The notes under the pieces: generated by a model
Databases searched by the model: none
What the model was told of the DNA's origin: nothing
What the model saw: the letters and a program-made list of their open reading frames with translations, nothing else
Program-made: the position numbers and the translations under genes
NCBI GenBank assembly: GCA_029959085.1
Contig: JARWIR010000090.1
Location: 620,001 to 684,000 of the forward strand
Direction of reading: 5' to 3'
DNA from: Nemophila menziesii
Taxonomy: Eukaryota > Streptophyta > Magnoliopsida > Boraginales > Hydrophyllaceae
DNA length: 64,000 nt
Part shown: positions 22,630 to 38,090 of the stretch, one piece after another
Numbering within the stretch: the first letter of the stretch is position 1
Layout: each line of letters begins with the position of its first letter

Positions 22630-23108
22630 TGTGACGCTTCGTACTGTTCGAGGTTTGATATGCGTATCCTAAGATAACTTTGACTAGATCAAACCCTTTC
22701 AAAATTTCTTAAATATTCTAGAAAGTCTTAGAATTGTATAGAATATATAGAATGTAGTTGAACATTATATAAGATAGCCATTATGGAATGGTTCTAGATC
22801 ATTCTCGTGTATAAATAGAGGTGGTATGCCTAAATTTTAAATCACTCAAGTATTCACATTCAAGAACAATACAAAACTAGTATCTCAAACTCGAAGTTTT
22901 CTTTATTTTATTTCTTGTTCTCTTTAGTGCTAAGGTGTCCTTAAGAGGTGTACTAAGTATTCCAAGGTTCAAAGAAACTAAGAGTGGGAAGTTTTGAGTC
23001 TTGTAGGTTGATCTTAATCAAGGCGTTGTGGACTTGGTTAGGGTCGTACAGTTCGTACGATATCTCTAGGTGGTTAAACTCTACTCCCATGACAAGTGGT
23101 ATCGGAGC
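22630..23108 (+). mobile_element. LTR retrotransposon remnant: LTR plus primer-binding site
   Basis: TGGTATCGGAGC at 23097-23108 matches the initiator-Met tRNA primer-binding site (11 of 12). The sequence before it has LTR features: a strong TATAAATA at 22810-22817 followed by a transcribed-leader-like stretch, ending near TGACA at 23094. The left LTR border is a guess. No gag or pol follows, so only the 5' LTR side remains. A Copia origin is likely from the primer type. Confidence 0.6.
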
Positions 23109-23109
23109 G

Positions 23110-23950
23110 AGGTTCTTTTCCTAGGTTCTATTTGACATAGAGTTTTCTCCGTGACCGTGTGATGTCCATTGCAAATCCCCATGCTATTCCATTTAGCTCC
23201 ATTTCAAACCCGCCTCGCGGGGGGTTAGACCGATCTTGTTGTCCGTAGAGCCTATGCACTTTTTTGGGTGCTTCTCGAGATACAAACCGATTTCCTCTAT
23301 AATATCGGCTGACGGGGTTATTCTGGTATGGTATCTTGACTTACCGCGGTTGAAACTTTGTTTCCCACCAGTGTGAGGTGGAGGCAACTCTTCTTATCCT
23401 TCTAACCTCTTCATCTCTACATGTAAGGAATTTAGGATCAGCATTCATTGGTGTTGTGACTTACATATTTTTAATAACAACAATAGCGATTCTGATATGT
23501 TTTCTCCTACCATCTTGTGTGGCTGTTGAAGCTCGGGATTATTCTACATTAGGCTGAGCACCTCCTCGAGGTTTCCACCTTGAGGGGGTGGGTATTTTTC
23601 ATGGTATCCCCCTCTTTTTCCGTCTTGCTCCTTTTGGTTCCAAGGCGAGGCTTGTCATTCTTTCGGTGGGTCTCGTGCTCGTCTCTTTGACATATTCGAT
23701 CTTTTGACATTATCCAAACATCTTTGATTTTGATGTAAGGATTTGATTCTTCTAGGATCTCTTCCAAAGTTTCTTAAGGAGTCGAGGCCAATTTAATATA
23801 GAATTCCTTGTTTTTTAATCCATGGGTAAAGGTTAATCGAGCTACTGTATAATTATACAAATCCTACTCATATACAGGGTGACGGCCTACTGGCATCCAT
23901 TAATACCAATGACCTCCATACAAATGGGAGATAGGATGAAAAAAAAGGTA
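23110..23950. other. Unassigned sequence after the LTR
   Basis: Slightly more GC-rich than its surroundings, with a 64-codon minus-strand frame (23193-23387) I do not recognise. It may be untranslated leader or scrambled gag of the preceding LTR element. Confidence 0.35.
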
Positions 23951-24039
23951 TTGCAATATATCCAAGTACCCTTCTCAGTATTACCAATTCCAACGTTATC
24001 AAGGTTAGGCCCCATATACCTATTAATATCAAAGTAATA

Positions 24040-25130
24040 TCAATAAGCATAATACGAGAGGGCTGAAACTATGAAAAGACAAAACTAACAAGATTCTCTT
24101 GCATCATTTGGTTTGTAGCATCAATAGCCACATTTTCATACCACCTTATATCATTAAACAAACCTTTCATACGCATTTTCCATATTTTTCACACCACAGT
24201 GAGGATATAATTTGTAAGAGTCCTTTTATTCCCTACTACATTAATATAGGATTCGATAATCTAAATATCCAACAACCGAAAGAACATTTTCATTTTTGCT
24301 AGTCCGAATTTGGAGGGTCTATTTTGCCCCAAAGACCCAACTAAGATAGCATTTGATGACTCAATGGTTTACACTTTCTTTATCAAGATCACATAAATGA
24401 CAAACCACAGTAGGAGACCACTTTCATTTATGGAAATTTGACTTACAAAGTATAGCATTATTACAACCATCTCCAGTAAACAAGAGGGTCTTGTTTGGAG
24501 TATTGGATTTCCAAATGAGGTTCCATATGGAATGGTCGACATGTTATGCTTTATTAGAGTATTTTCACTTTTCAGTTTCCTTCTTATTCATAATCGCACA
24601 GTACATATATAGTAGAATAGATACCTACTATATATCTCAGCTACAAACATCATGGTCAAGTAATTGCTAACCCCATTTGATTATACAACCAACGAATTTC
24701 TCAAGATAAATAGAGGCATGCAACCTCAAGTGATTCCAAACATCAATGGACTTATGGTCAGTAACAAGAAAAGTGTAGTTATCCTCGAGAACCTTTACCT
24801 GTCATGATGCTTGTCGAATCCCAAGACCAGACTTTTTTTGGACCCATATCTAAGAAAGAAGATTTAGGATGATAAATATCTCTCAACACCTTTGCTATTA
24901 ATAAATCTGTATTTATTTGAAAATGTCAAATCTGATTAGCTAACATAATAAGAATCATTTTCTAGAAATCGATGAATTCAAGGCCACCAATATATATAGT
25001 CATTTCCAAGTGAATTCTATTCTTATTCTTAGCACCCTATTAGAATTTAGCCACCAATCTTGACAATGATTTTCAAAATAATTTGGCAAAGAGGAGGACC
25101 AAAATACCATTGTTAGGGATAACTTGAAGC
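24040..25130 (-). pseudogene. Antisense LINE fragment (zf-RVT region)
   Basis: Minus-strand translation across several frames gives WNLIWKSNTPNKTLLF, then CHLCDLDKESVNH and downstream LINE-like residues at about 24550-24340. These are the tryptophan and Cys/His landmarks of the zf-RVT domain at the C-terminal side of plant LINE ORF2. Upstream (24700-25100) residues typical of the region after the reverse transcriptase are visible. It has many stops and no catalytic motif left. Confidence 0.6.
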
Positions 25131-28030
25131 ACAACTTTAATTGAGTAAGTACTTAGACCCATTCAAACCTGTGAATGTCAAAAACAAAAACTCTTAATTG
25201 GTTCATTTAACGAGTATTGTAAAAATTTGAAAACCAAAATACAAATCTTTATTTAAATATGCTAAAGAAACACTACTTAAGACATTAATTCAAGAAGTTT
25301 ATGTGTATATTATGTTTTTTATATTAAATAGTATCTGCAATTAAGTTAAATCTCATATGGTAAAATTATGGTGGAGAAACAATAAAAATATAGTATTAAT
25401 TGGGTTAACAGTTCAGCAATGCGAAACTCAAAAGCTAATGGAGGTATGTGGTATAACCTTCTAAGGACTCCAACTTAATGAACTTAGCCCCTCTAAATAC
25501 AAATGCTCAAAAAATATTACTAAATCCAAACTCTATACTTGCAAAAGTCTTGAAGGAATATACTATCATGGTTCCTTTAACTATGAAGCAAAGCTAATAT
25601 CCCACTCTTCTTGGGATTGGAGAAATTTAATGAAACAAAAATACTTATAATTAATATGTTAAAGGATCAAATGGTTTAGGAAAAATCGGAATACAACTAT
25701 TTCTTATAATAGTAGGTCTAATGTGTCTTTTTTGGCACATATCCAATGATGGTTCCTATATAGTAGGTCTAAGAGATGGTATCAATACTTAGATCTTGGA
25801 GGATATACTCTAAAAATATCTCTATATTTGACAAAAATAAATATATATCCACCTTAACGAAAAAATCCATATATCAAAATATAAAATATCAATTTTCAAC
25901 ATTCTTCACCTTTTTCACAAAATATCGGTGGGCTCAACTCAAACAAAATTCAAAGAAAAAATTGAATTTAGAAATTTAAACTTGTTTCATCAATATATCA
26001 ACCAAATTTTTATGAATATTAACTTTGATCACAATAAATTTACCACGAGTAATAACATCACAAAAAAAAAATATGTATATCACCAAATACTTCTGAACAA
26101 TTGAAAATTGCTCAACATATCATTGTGTGTTATTTGTCCTAAACTTGGGTATGTCATCGAACTCCAATAAAGCATTTATTTCAAAGTTGTATGCACGGTT
26201 ACAACCTTTCACATTAACTTATTACAACAAATAACTTGTATCGCAATAATCTAATATATCGTGATTAATGTCAACATAGCATAACAATACCAAAACTGCA
26301 AGATACACAAAGAATCTAGAGAAATTAACCTAGATATGGATTGAAAACATCAAAAAAATGTTAAAGAACACTCTAATAAATGCGGTCAAATGTCAGAATA
26401 TACTTGGTCAACAAAATTAAACTTGTCAAGTCAAAATTATTATAACTTTCTACAAAAAATATTTTACAGTCCAACAACAAAAGATTGAAATTCATGATCA
26501 TAATAATTCCAACGTATCAACGGACCACAAGAAAGTGACAAAAATACTCAAAATTTGGATATACTTACCTAAAAACGAATCTTGGACGTCAAAAAAATCC
26601 TTAAAAACATCGTTGGTCAATAAAGTCAATGGCCAAAACAACTCAGGTTAGCACGATCAAAGTTGAAGGTAAAAAATTATCAAAGAATAAAAAATTAAAT
26701 CACCAATTTAAAACAACTCATAAAGTACCCAATTAAAGCATTTTGTTGGACCAATACTAGAGCGGATGCACACTACTTTTCGAGATACTGAGGAGAAGCT
26801 TTTAAATCAACCGATTTAATTAGAACTCCACTGTAAGAACATGTTTCACATTACAATGGATTAATATTTCTTTAATATTTTCTTTCTCAACTCTCAACTA
26901 CCCTGAACCTTGTATAATTTAAAATCAGTCAACAAATAAATGGTAACTTACGATTTACAGGTTCAATATGATATCGCTTGCACTGTTATTTTGACCTCAC
27001 AACGGATAATAGATCGATACTTTCAGACGACAACATCCATTATCAATTGGTGACAAACAACCAAATCAAAAACCCGCAACCATTATTTTCGTGTTTGACG
27101 ATATTTCAGCAACTCCATGCCTGAGTACCACCACCAAAGGACTCTTCTTTACTCGATGTCTCTTTTAACACCAAACTTGAGCTTCAACATGGTCCAACGA
27201 ATAAGAACAACATCATTTTTCTCGTCTAGGGGGTATCGTTGTAATTTTCTCAATGAAATTACACTATTCATCGAGCAATCAAAACCTTCACGCTAAAAAT
27301 GATTGCAAGGCCCTATCATCTTTGATTATCGTGATATTCTTCTAAGCATGTTCTCGGCAGACAACAAACAAATTGCATATATGCGTGAGAACTCTACATG
27401 TACATTTACTCAACAAAGTCATCAATTAGAAGAGGGCAAGCACCTTCAGGATCAGAACCTTAAAATTTTTCAGATAAGCATCGGCTATAGGCTAAGACCT
27501 ACATATATGTATCCTCTTATCACATTTAACAATGCTTTCTTCCTTTTGACAATGTAAACTTATAGAATTCAAGCCCATATAAGGGATGGTACAACTCATT
27601 CACTAATCACTGATCTACAATTTCAATGGTTTACTCATAACTCTATATCTCCATCTATCGTCCTTGCCTCATTTGCAACAACCCTAATTTTTTTCTTCTG
27701 CTCTCTTCCTCAACACAACAAATTTATTAGTGTGGCCTTTTAATCCTTGATACTGATATAAGTTTGTTATAAATTATAATTGTAAACAAAAAATTGATAA
27801 ATAAGAAACAAAAATAACGCTGATATACATAAAAAACCAATACGGGAAAAACCACGAGTAGAGGAGAAGGTTTCACTATAAAATATTGGTCACACGAAAA
27901 GTTTAATGATTGGTGTTTATGCTTCGGTGTTAATTAAACCCTATACAATACACATGTAGTTATAGTTAGAGAAATCATGATTAATATCTAAATATGTCAA
28001 AATTTTAAAATAAATTACGTCATAAATTAT
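25131..28030. other. AT-rich intergenic DNA, no gene seen
   Basis: Small frames, such as an 84-codon one at 27303-27557, have no recognisable domain, start context or neighbours. Nothing more can be supported. Confidence 0.45.
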
Positions 28031-30200
<2,170 letters not shown>

Positions 30201-30254
30201 AAGAAGAAGAAGAAGAAGAAGAAGAAGAAGAATAAGAAGAAGAAGAAGAAGAAG
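30201..30254. repeat. Microsatellite (AAG)n
   Basis: About 18 AAG/GAA units with one interruption (AATAAG). Confidence 0.95.
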
Positions 30255-30736
30255 TGTTCTAATATTTGGGGTTTGTTTAAAAAAATTAAAATATTTGGAT
30301 GGTTAATTTTAATTTTTTTAATTTATGGGTTAAAATAATAATTTTAAATAAAAATAATAATTTTAAGTAAGTATAATAATTAAAAATTATTTTTTAACGA
30401 AAAAATTAGACAGAATCTGTTACTTGGGGTAAATTATCATGAAATTTTTGTACGAAATATAAAGAGACATATTTTAGAAAATAAGTGGTAATTTGTCAAT
30501 TTGTACAAGAAAATAAATACAATCATGTTGAAACTTCAAATATATATTTAACGAATATCAATTCGTTAAAAATATATATTAAGGTTCAACAGGATTTTAT
30601 TTGTTTTATGTTACCTAATTTTTTTGATACATGGGTGCCCGTGGCCAGTTTTCGCGCACCACGGCTAATCCCATGGAAAATATACACGCCTCTTCATGCA
30701 TATTTCCACTCAATCAAAACTAGGTTACCCATGTTT

Positions 30737-31765
30737 CAACCTGGCTACCGGACCAGTCCTACCAGTCCTATGGACCGGACCGGTCGGTGCCAGAACCGAA
30801 CCGGGAACGAATCGGAACCGGCCCGCTAACCTTTATTTTAATATATATTAGTAATTGTACTGTATTTTTAGAAAATATTTCAAATTAAGTTCGATAGTTG
30901 CGTTATAAGGTGATAGAGAACTCGAGATCAAACCTTTACCCGAATCACAGTACTATGTATTGCGAAAAGGAATTTTAAGTTTGTGCAAGTATGTGAAAGT
31001 AAAGGTATTTTAAATGGTGTAATTTGCTTAATTTTAATGGCTTTGTATTTGTGTTTCTAATTCTTTTCTACATCTTGTTACAGCTCATGGAGTACAAATC
31101 AGAAGCTTCGAAATCTTTTTAAAATATAAAATCAAGTATACTAAACTGATCTATAAAATCAACAATCTGAAGAAATGATTTTATCTGCATTATTAACATC
31201 AGTTGGACTTAATCTGGGCTTGTGTTTATTTTTTTTGGTGTCATTTTCGATATTAAGGAAACTTCAAGGTAATGTGTATGTTTATGCAACACGATTAGTT
31301 GCAGAAGGAAAAGCTCGAGTTGAAGATGATATACACTCAGAAAGCTTTATACCTTCAACTAGTTAGTTAGGAAAAGCATGGCGTGTTTTTGAAGATGATC
31401 TTCTCGCAAGTGCTGGATTTGCTGCCGTTGTGTGGATGAGAATCTTTCAATTCATGTTATTTTCCTCCTGAAGTTTTGAGAAATTTCACTTTCACCCCCA
31501 AACTTTTCGAGAAGTTGTTTTTTGCTTTTTAGTTACTAATAACCCTAGTTAGTTGAATCTGAGGTCTTGATCTTTGTTGAATATAGATTTGTTGCATGAG
31601 ATAGGGACGTATAGTGCAGTGAATTCAAAAAAACCGTTTGGAACCGGAACCGGTGGAACCGGTTCCCTATAGCATTTAGGATCTCCCATTTATGCAATCG
31701 AGAACCAGACTGATAAGGCACAGGTCCGCTAAGGACCGGTCCGTAACGGATCGAAAGCCAGGCTG
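30737..31765 (+). mobile_element. Exon-carrying (Pack-type) DNA transposon with a CSC1/OSCA-like exon
   Basis: Ends are CAACCTGGCTACCGGACC and, inverted, CAGCCTGGCTTTCGATCC. The flanking duplication is ACCCATGTTT (30727-30736) and ACCCATGTTC (31766-31775), 9 of 10. The left subterminal block GGACCGG.CGGTGCCAGAA.CG.A matches that of the element at 16425, and the right block has the same GGAACCGGTTCC style. No transposase. It inserted into the SINE described above, so it is younger than that SINE. Confidence 0.8.
31175..31470 (+). pseudogene. Captured first coding exon of a CSC1/OSCA-type channel gene
   Basis: From ATG 31175 the frame reads MILSALLTSVGLNLGLCLFF, SILRKLQGNVYVYATRLVAE, then after a stop at 31364-31366 continues in the same frame as LGKAWRVFEDDLLASAGFAA and WMRIFQF. 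This is the N-terminal membrane segment and first loop of the DUF221/CSC1-like family (HYP1-type), hyperosmolality-gated cation channels of the plasma membrane. Only the first exon is present, it has one stop, and it lies between transposon ends with an upstream AG (31080) that could be the original acceptor. A captured, non-functional fragment. Confidence 0.75.
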
Positions 31766-33227
31766 ACCCATGTTCAGGGAAGGGATTCGACCCCTGTACC
31801 TTGCTTTAACCCCTTTTAAAGCTAAAGAAAGATTAAGGCTCTGGCCAGTTGAGCTATGTTACCTAATCTTGATTGGATATACTGTATTCATTAATTGGCT
31901 AAAAATATATTTTAAAAGCCTTTTCTTTTTGGTCCAATATTTTTAAAGCTATTTAATTTACATAATATATAAAAGGAACATCAATAGTTGAATGTGTCAT
32001 GTGTTATTTGACTTTTGTTATATGTCATTTTACCTTTTACATTGTCATTTTCCTTTGTTATATAATATCTTTTATTATTTTTTACAATGACATGTTTTTT
32101 ATTATCTTTTTCCTTAGAAATTTATAAAAAAATTGAAATAATTTTTCCGATTGACAAAACACGCTACAATTGTTTTTTTAATTATTTTTTTAACTTGAAT
32201 TGAGTTCCCGTGCATCATACGAGATTCAGACCTTGTTAAGTTAAAAGAGATGTAAGTGAGCATTGTGAAGTGTACCTTATACTATGAAATTGATCAAACA
32301 AAAGTTAATTATGCAATTTGCTCTCCCTTTCCCTCTCCCTCTCCCACAACTCCACTCATAAAAATCTAACCAAAAGTCACTTAAGTTCTTTGCAACTTAG
32401 GTGATTCCCACCCAAATCCAGTGTTATCATTACAAACTTCATTCAAACATTGAGATTTTTTTCGTTTCCTATCCTAGCTTTTGCTACCCTCCTTGGTTTG
32501 TTTCCTTCCAAATCTTTCTCACCTGTTGCAGAAACTCCTCATGGATTTCTATGCATCTTCCCATCCCCTAGCAAAATACAAAGCTTCAGTAATAACACCA
32601 GACAAAAACTCAGTCTACCGAGTTATTAATGAACCAAAACTCTTAGCAAAACATATAATACAAGAGAAAATAAACCATAAATTCATAAAAAAATTATATT
32701 AACAAGTACTGGGCATTGAAGAAACAAGTTGAAGTTGAAAAATTAGGAACTAATATCGTGGTCATCTAATTCGGTAATGAAGAAGATAAAACAAAAGTGT
32801 GGGAACAAAGACCATGGACCATCCAGTTCAAACATCTAGCTATTAATCAGTCAAAGCCATTGGAAAGAAGGAAGTTAACAACACTACACTATAGATCCAA
32901 ATATCAGATATCCCAGCTAACCTCTTGACTATTAAATGTTTGGAGAAATTACTCAGCTATTTTGGAAAAGTTCATAAAATCGAATCACCTGAATCGGTGA
33001 ACATTGACGAAAATTCGATTACTCGGGTTCGAATTGACTGGGACCTCTCACGAGCAGAGGAAACGAGTTTACCTCAACTCAGTGAGGTAGATGATGAACC
33101 ATTAGAGGCGTTAAAGGTACTAAAGTCCTATTTGAATTTGGTACATTTGGTGGTAGTGGTATGAAAGAAGGACAGATAAGAGACAAAAAAGGAGTACGAG
33201 AAGGACAACTATGGTGGAGATGGTCTT

Positions 33228-33728
33228 TTGTCTGGTAAGGAGAAGAAAGAGAAATTAGTAAGGGATCAGATTTATTTTGAAAAAAAAGAAAAGCTAGCCA
33301 ATCTGGCAAAAGAAATGATTTTTAAAAACAATTCCCCACCAACCCATAATGGAGAGATAATTTTCGGCACATTAGACAATCCAAGTCCAGCTACTAAAAG
33401 ACCAAACGTAATATATCAAACTGATAAGTGTATAAGCCCAAACACTATCAACAAAAATAATATAACATATCCATCTTATCAAAACAACCTTATTATTTCT
33501 CTACGCGACTTCTCATCTCTTATCTCCCCAATCTCCCCCAAATCAAAAAACCCTAACCTGACCACCACCGATCAACCTCGTTCAGATACTTATAACTCAG
33601 ATGGTTACGAAACACCTCTCAACTCTGAAAGTAACAAAGAATCTACGACAACTTCGAGCCTATTTCAGAACAGCAACACAACTAACAATAACAATGTTAG
33701 CAAATATATCAAATTCCGTGAAAGCTAA
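33228..33728 (+). pseudogene. LINE ORF1 C-terminal remnant
   Basis: A 166-codon frame, lysine-rich at its start then serine/threonine/asparagine-rich with no fold that I recognise, directly preceding the endonuclease region of the same LINE. Composition and position fit the C-terminal linker of a plant LINE ORF1 (gag-like RNA-binding protein). The upstream piece (32925-33164, with VRIDWDLSR) is in another frame, so the gene is broken. Confidence 0.6.
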
Positions 33729-34179
33729 GAGTAGAAAAACTAAGAGGGATGTGGCAACTCAAATCAATTCTAAGCGTCAGTAAACTCTTTGGGCATCAAG
33801 GATTATGAAAAATATAGAAGTGTCAGTTAATAAGAAGTAAGTTGAGGAGACGATAATAGATGAATCATAAAAGAGGTTTGCGGGGTTGACCTTAATCAAC
33901 CCCAAGAGGCTCAATGATACAAACAACCTAGAACTGTCAAGGTATTGGCACAAACTTGACAGTCCAGACCCTATCTAGTATCATTTCCAAGTACCATACT
34001 CAGGTATTAATCCTTTCAGAAACTAAAAATTCTTTTAAAACAGTTAAAAAAGTTGAGTGAGTAATTAAAATTATCTAAGTCGACACAGTTGAACCGGTGG
34101 GTATTGGGGGTGGTCTTTCCCTTTTTATTAAAGATGGTATAGAACTTACAATTATTAGTAAGTAAGTAAACCACATACA

Positions 34180-37100
34180 TTGCATGATTTTAGATGGTAA
34201 ACAAAAAATATACACAACATTTGTATATGGTTCCCCTTATGAAAAGAATAAAAAAGCATGTCTAGAGCTACTAGGCCAATGCTGCCCTAAAAAGGTAGAC
34301 CTTTGGAATCTTATAGGTGATTTCAATAATATAAGATCAATTTTGGATAAAAGAAGGGGAGATTATGGCTTTAAAAAATCTATGAAACAATTTAATGGTT
34401 TTTTATAAAACATTACAAACTTGAGGAAATAATTACTAAAAGGGTAAAATACTCGTGGACTAATAAAAGAAACAACGATGAAATGATCAAAACTTTTATT
34501 GATAGGCCCTTTTGTAATAAAAATTAGAGTGATTTTTATCCAACAACATGTGTTGCTCTTCTCCGAGCTATAGGATCAGATCACTCCCCACAAGTGCTGC
34601 ATATGAATGATAATAAATGTAGTAGAAAAGGAAGATTTCACTTTGAGAATATCTGGACAAAAGAGAAAGAGTGTTATGAGATTATTAAATAAGTTTGGGA
34701 ACGAAAAAATAGTAACTGGGGCTATAAAAACATACACTAAATAGAAAACTGTATAAGTGTAGCATTTTTCTTACAATTTGGAGTAAGAAAAAATATAATA
34801 ACAATAAGAAAATGATTGACAAGCATATGGAAAAACTAGAAGACATTTATAATGACCCTAATAACACCACTTAGGAAAAATATAATGAAATTGTAAAAAA
34901 AGAGAAAAATCTTGGAAAGATGAAGAGGATTATTGGGCATCTAGATCGATAATTTCCTGGCTCAAGAGAGGTGATAAAAATCATCCTTTTTCCATGCTCA
35001 TACAAAAGAAAGACGTAATATTAATAAAATAATGAGAATCACAAAGGGTGATGGTAATTGGGTAGAAACTGAGGAAGATATTAAGCTTGAAATACATAAT
35101 TATTTTACTAATGTTTTTAGCACATTGGGAAAAAGGGACTTTAGATTTATAGCTGACTTATACCCCCAAATGGTTAACAAAAATATAAACAAGTTGCTTG
35201 AGAAACCCCTAGAAATAAAATAAATCACTAGAGATATTGAGGAGCTAGGGGTCCACAAAGCTCCGAGCCCAGATGGATACCCTGTATTCTTTTATAAAAA
35301 GTACTGGTACATTATAAACTTGGATGTCATACGAGTGGTTAATAATTTTTGGTATAATCTGGGATCATTAGATGAGATAAACCCCACCTTTATCTCACTT
35401 ATATCAAAAATCACTAACCCTGCGAATATAAAACATTTTCTACCCATAAGTTGTTCCAACTTTATTTAAAAGATTCTATCCAAAAGCCTAGTATATAGAT
35501 TGCAACCGTGTATGAATCAGCTGATAGATGAAAATCAGTCGGCATTTACACCAGGATGGCATATCCAAGACAATACTTGAATCGCTCATGAGGTTATTAA
35601 TTATATTAAAGATAATAGAAGAACTAAAACATACCATATGGCCATAAAAGCGAATATCCATAAAGCCTATGAAAATGTAGAATGAGATTTTTAAGAAAAT
35701 ATGATGGATAAGATGGGATTTAATAAAAGTTGGATACATAAGGTTATGAGATGTGTAAACTCAGTGTCCTACTCGGTTTTGATTAACGGATCACCCCATA
35801 AACTTGATAAACCTGAGAGGGGTCTAAGGCAAGGGGACCCCCTATCCCCCTTCTTGTTCACCATGGTCACTCAAATGCTATCTATACTAATAAAGGAGAA
35901 GGTAAAAAATAATATGATGGAATGGATAAAAATTTCAAGACTTGCCTCTAGTAAAAACCATCTGCTCTTTGAAAATGATAGCCTTTTCTTTATGAAAGTT
36001 TCTATAAAGAGGGTGAAAGTTTTAATGATGTGATAAATAAGTATGGGTATACTACTGGAATGAAATTCAATCTTAATAAGTATGGCATTAAATCCAGTCC
36101 TAATACCCAAAGTTATATATAGTGTATTATGGCTTGGAGACTTAACATGAATATAACAAATAACTTAGGCAATTATCTAGGTATTTCCACTGAATAGGAA
36201 GATCAAATATAAGGGACCTTAACTTATTAGTAGAAAGAACCTTAAATAGAATGGATAATTGGAAAAATCTCTTCTTTTCTGAAGCAGGAAAGGAAAGACT
36301 AATAAAATCTGTGTTACAAAGCATGCTCAATTACTTTATGTCTTCACACCTTATACCTAGGAAAGTGTGTGATCTGATTTCATCAACGATTGCCAACTTT
36401 TGGTTGTGTAAAGAAAATAATAAAATTCACTGGGGTAGTTAGAAATCCCTTACCAAAAGTAAATATTCAGGGGGGTTAGGTTTTAGGGATCTTCATCTTA
36501 TGAACTTAGCTTTACTTGGTAAGCAAGTATGAATTTACTTGATAAAATAGACTCTTTTTTATATAAAGTGTTTAAGGGTGAATATTTCCGACTTACCTCT
36601 TTACTAGAGGCACAAGTTGGGAACTTTCCCTATTGGGGATGGAGAAGCCTAATGGCTGGGAGAGATATACTAGTGAAAGATATAAAGTGGAAATAGGAAA
36701 TGGTTATACTATTAATCTACACTTTTATAACTGGATTACAAATTGTAATAAGTCAACTCCACCTAATGATAACATGGTAAGAAAGGTGGCCGATCTTATG
36801 TTAATTGATGAAAGAGGTTGAAATATTGGAACAGTTAAGAGAGTATATCCAACTGAGATAGCTAAGTGTATATTAAACACTTTTATACCACTATCAGGTG
36901 GTAAGGATAAAAGGTGTGGATTAAAGGGAGACAAGGTATTTATGAAGTTTAAAATTCCTATCAAGTACTTAATGAACAAGCTGATCATCATGAATCTAGG
37001 AGATGTGACACTAAGGCCACTACATCACATACTATTAACCCTAAGGTATGGAAGATGTTGTGGAACCTTAAAGTTTCCCCATGATTAAAAAATTTATATG

Positions 37101-38090
37101 GAGAATTTTTTAAAAACCTATTACCTACTAATGAATATTTATAAAGTAAAGATCATTAAATCACCTTTATGTGATATTTGTAACAAATCTACAGAGAATA
37201 CTGAACACTTGATACTTGAATGTGAATGGACTAGAGTTGTATGGTTTGCCTCACCCTTTAGCTTATATACTAGCAACCAGATGTCTAGTAAAATGAACAC
37301 TTCGATGGAAATTATAATTGAGTAAGCAAAACTGAATAAAAATAAGGATAGATTTATCATAGAACATATCTGTACAATTTCTTGGAAAATTTGGAAGGAT
37401 AGAAATAATAACAAATTTAACCATAAAGCTCTAAACCTTCTACTTACGGTTCAAAGAGCAATATGGGATTGGAAGGAATATGAAAATGTAAACTACCCAA
37501 AGGATGTTATCACTCATCTGAATGGTAAAGAAACCATGAACAATGTCCATCGGGTAAATACGAATTTGGATATCAATAGTCAAAAAGATGAGAATGTTAT
37601 TAACAATAGGAAAAAATGGGAACCTCCCCCAATTAATTTGACTAAGATAAATTGCGATGCAGAATAATAAAACTGTTATTTCTTGCATTACCAGGGAACA
37701 TCTTGGAATTATGAAGAGCTGCAATGCATGGGATATTTCTGCAGATTCACCCTTAGAGGTTGAGGCGCTAGGAATTCTAAAAGTTTGTCTACTTGCACGA
37801 GATGCTAATATGAGTAGTGTTATAATGGAAAGTGATAGCCTTCTAGTTATGGAATCTCTTGAACATTATTTGCATTTTCCGATTCCACAATTTGTAATAT
37901 TATTAGAATCCAAATGATCTCTAAACTTTGTAATCCATTATTTAAATGGTGTAGTAAAGATACTAATAGAATAACCGACTGGGTAGTTAAATATAAGCTT
38001 GAATGCAACATATATAGCACGTGTCCTAACATAATCCTACATAGGTTAACGGAGTTAATTGAGAAAGAATCAATGCCTATATGTATTGGC
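34180..38090 (+). pseudogene. LINE ORF2 remnant (endonuclease, reverse transcriptase, RNase H)
   Basis: Pieces of at least eight frames: endonuclease (34184-34408), linker (35032-35223), reverse transcriptase fingers/palm (35240-36030), post-RT region (36250-36440), zf-RVT (37098-37325) and RNase H (37657-37917 with VEALGILKVCLLARDAN and IMESDSLLVMESL). LINE ORF2 nicks target DNA and copies the RNA into it; this copy cannot. Confidence 0.8.

Larger units (their letters stand above)
30620..31855 (-). mobile_element. tRNA-derived SINE, copy 2, split by a transposon
   Basis: On the minus strand the head (31855-31776) starts AGCTCAACTGGCCAGAGCC, an A box, and contains GGGGTCGAATCCC, a B box. The body and tail continue at 30736-30620 (GTAACCTAGTTTTGATT ... 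CCATGTATC then an A-tail). The whole is flanked by an exact 12-bp duplication ATGTTACCTAAT (30608-30619 and 31856-31867). Without the inserted transposon (30737-31765 and its target copy) the SINE is about 197 bp. This copy shows the full family structure. Confidence 0.9.

Noticed and set aside
31776..31855. tRNA gene on the minus strand (A- and B-box-like sequences)
   Set aside because: It has no cloverleaf with a plausible acceptor stem or anticodon arm, and it continues into a body and A-tail flanked by a 12-bp duplication, so it is the head of a SINE.
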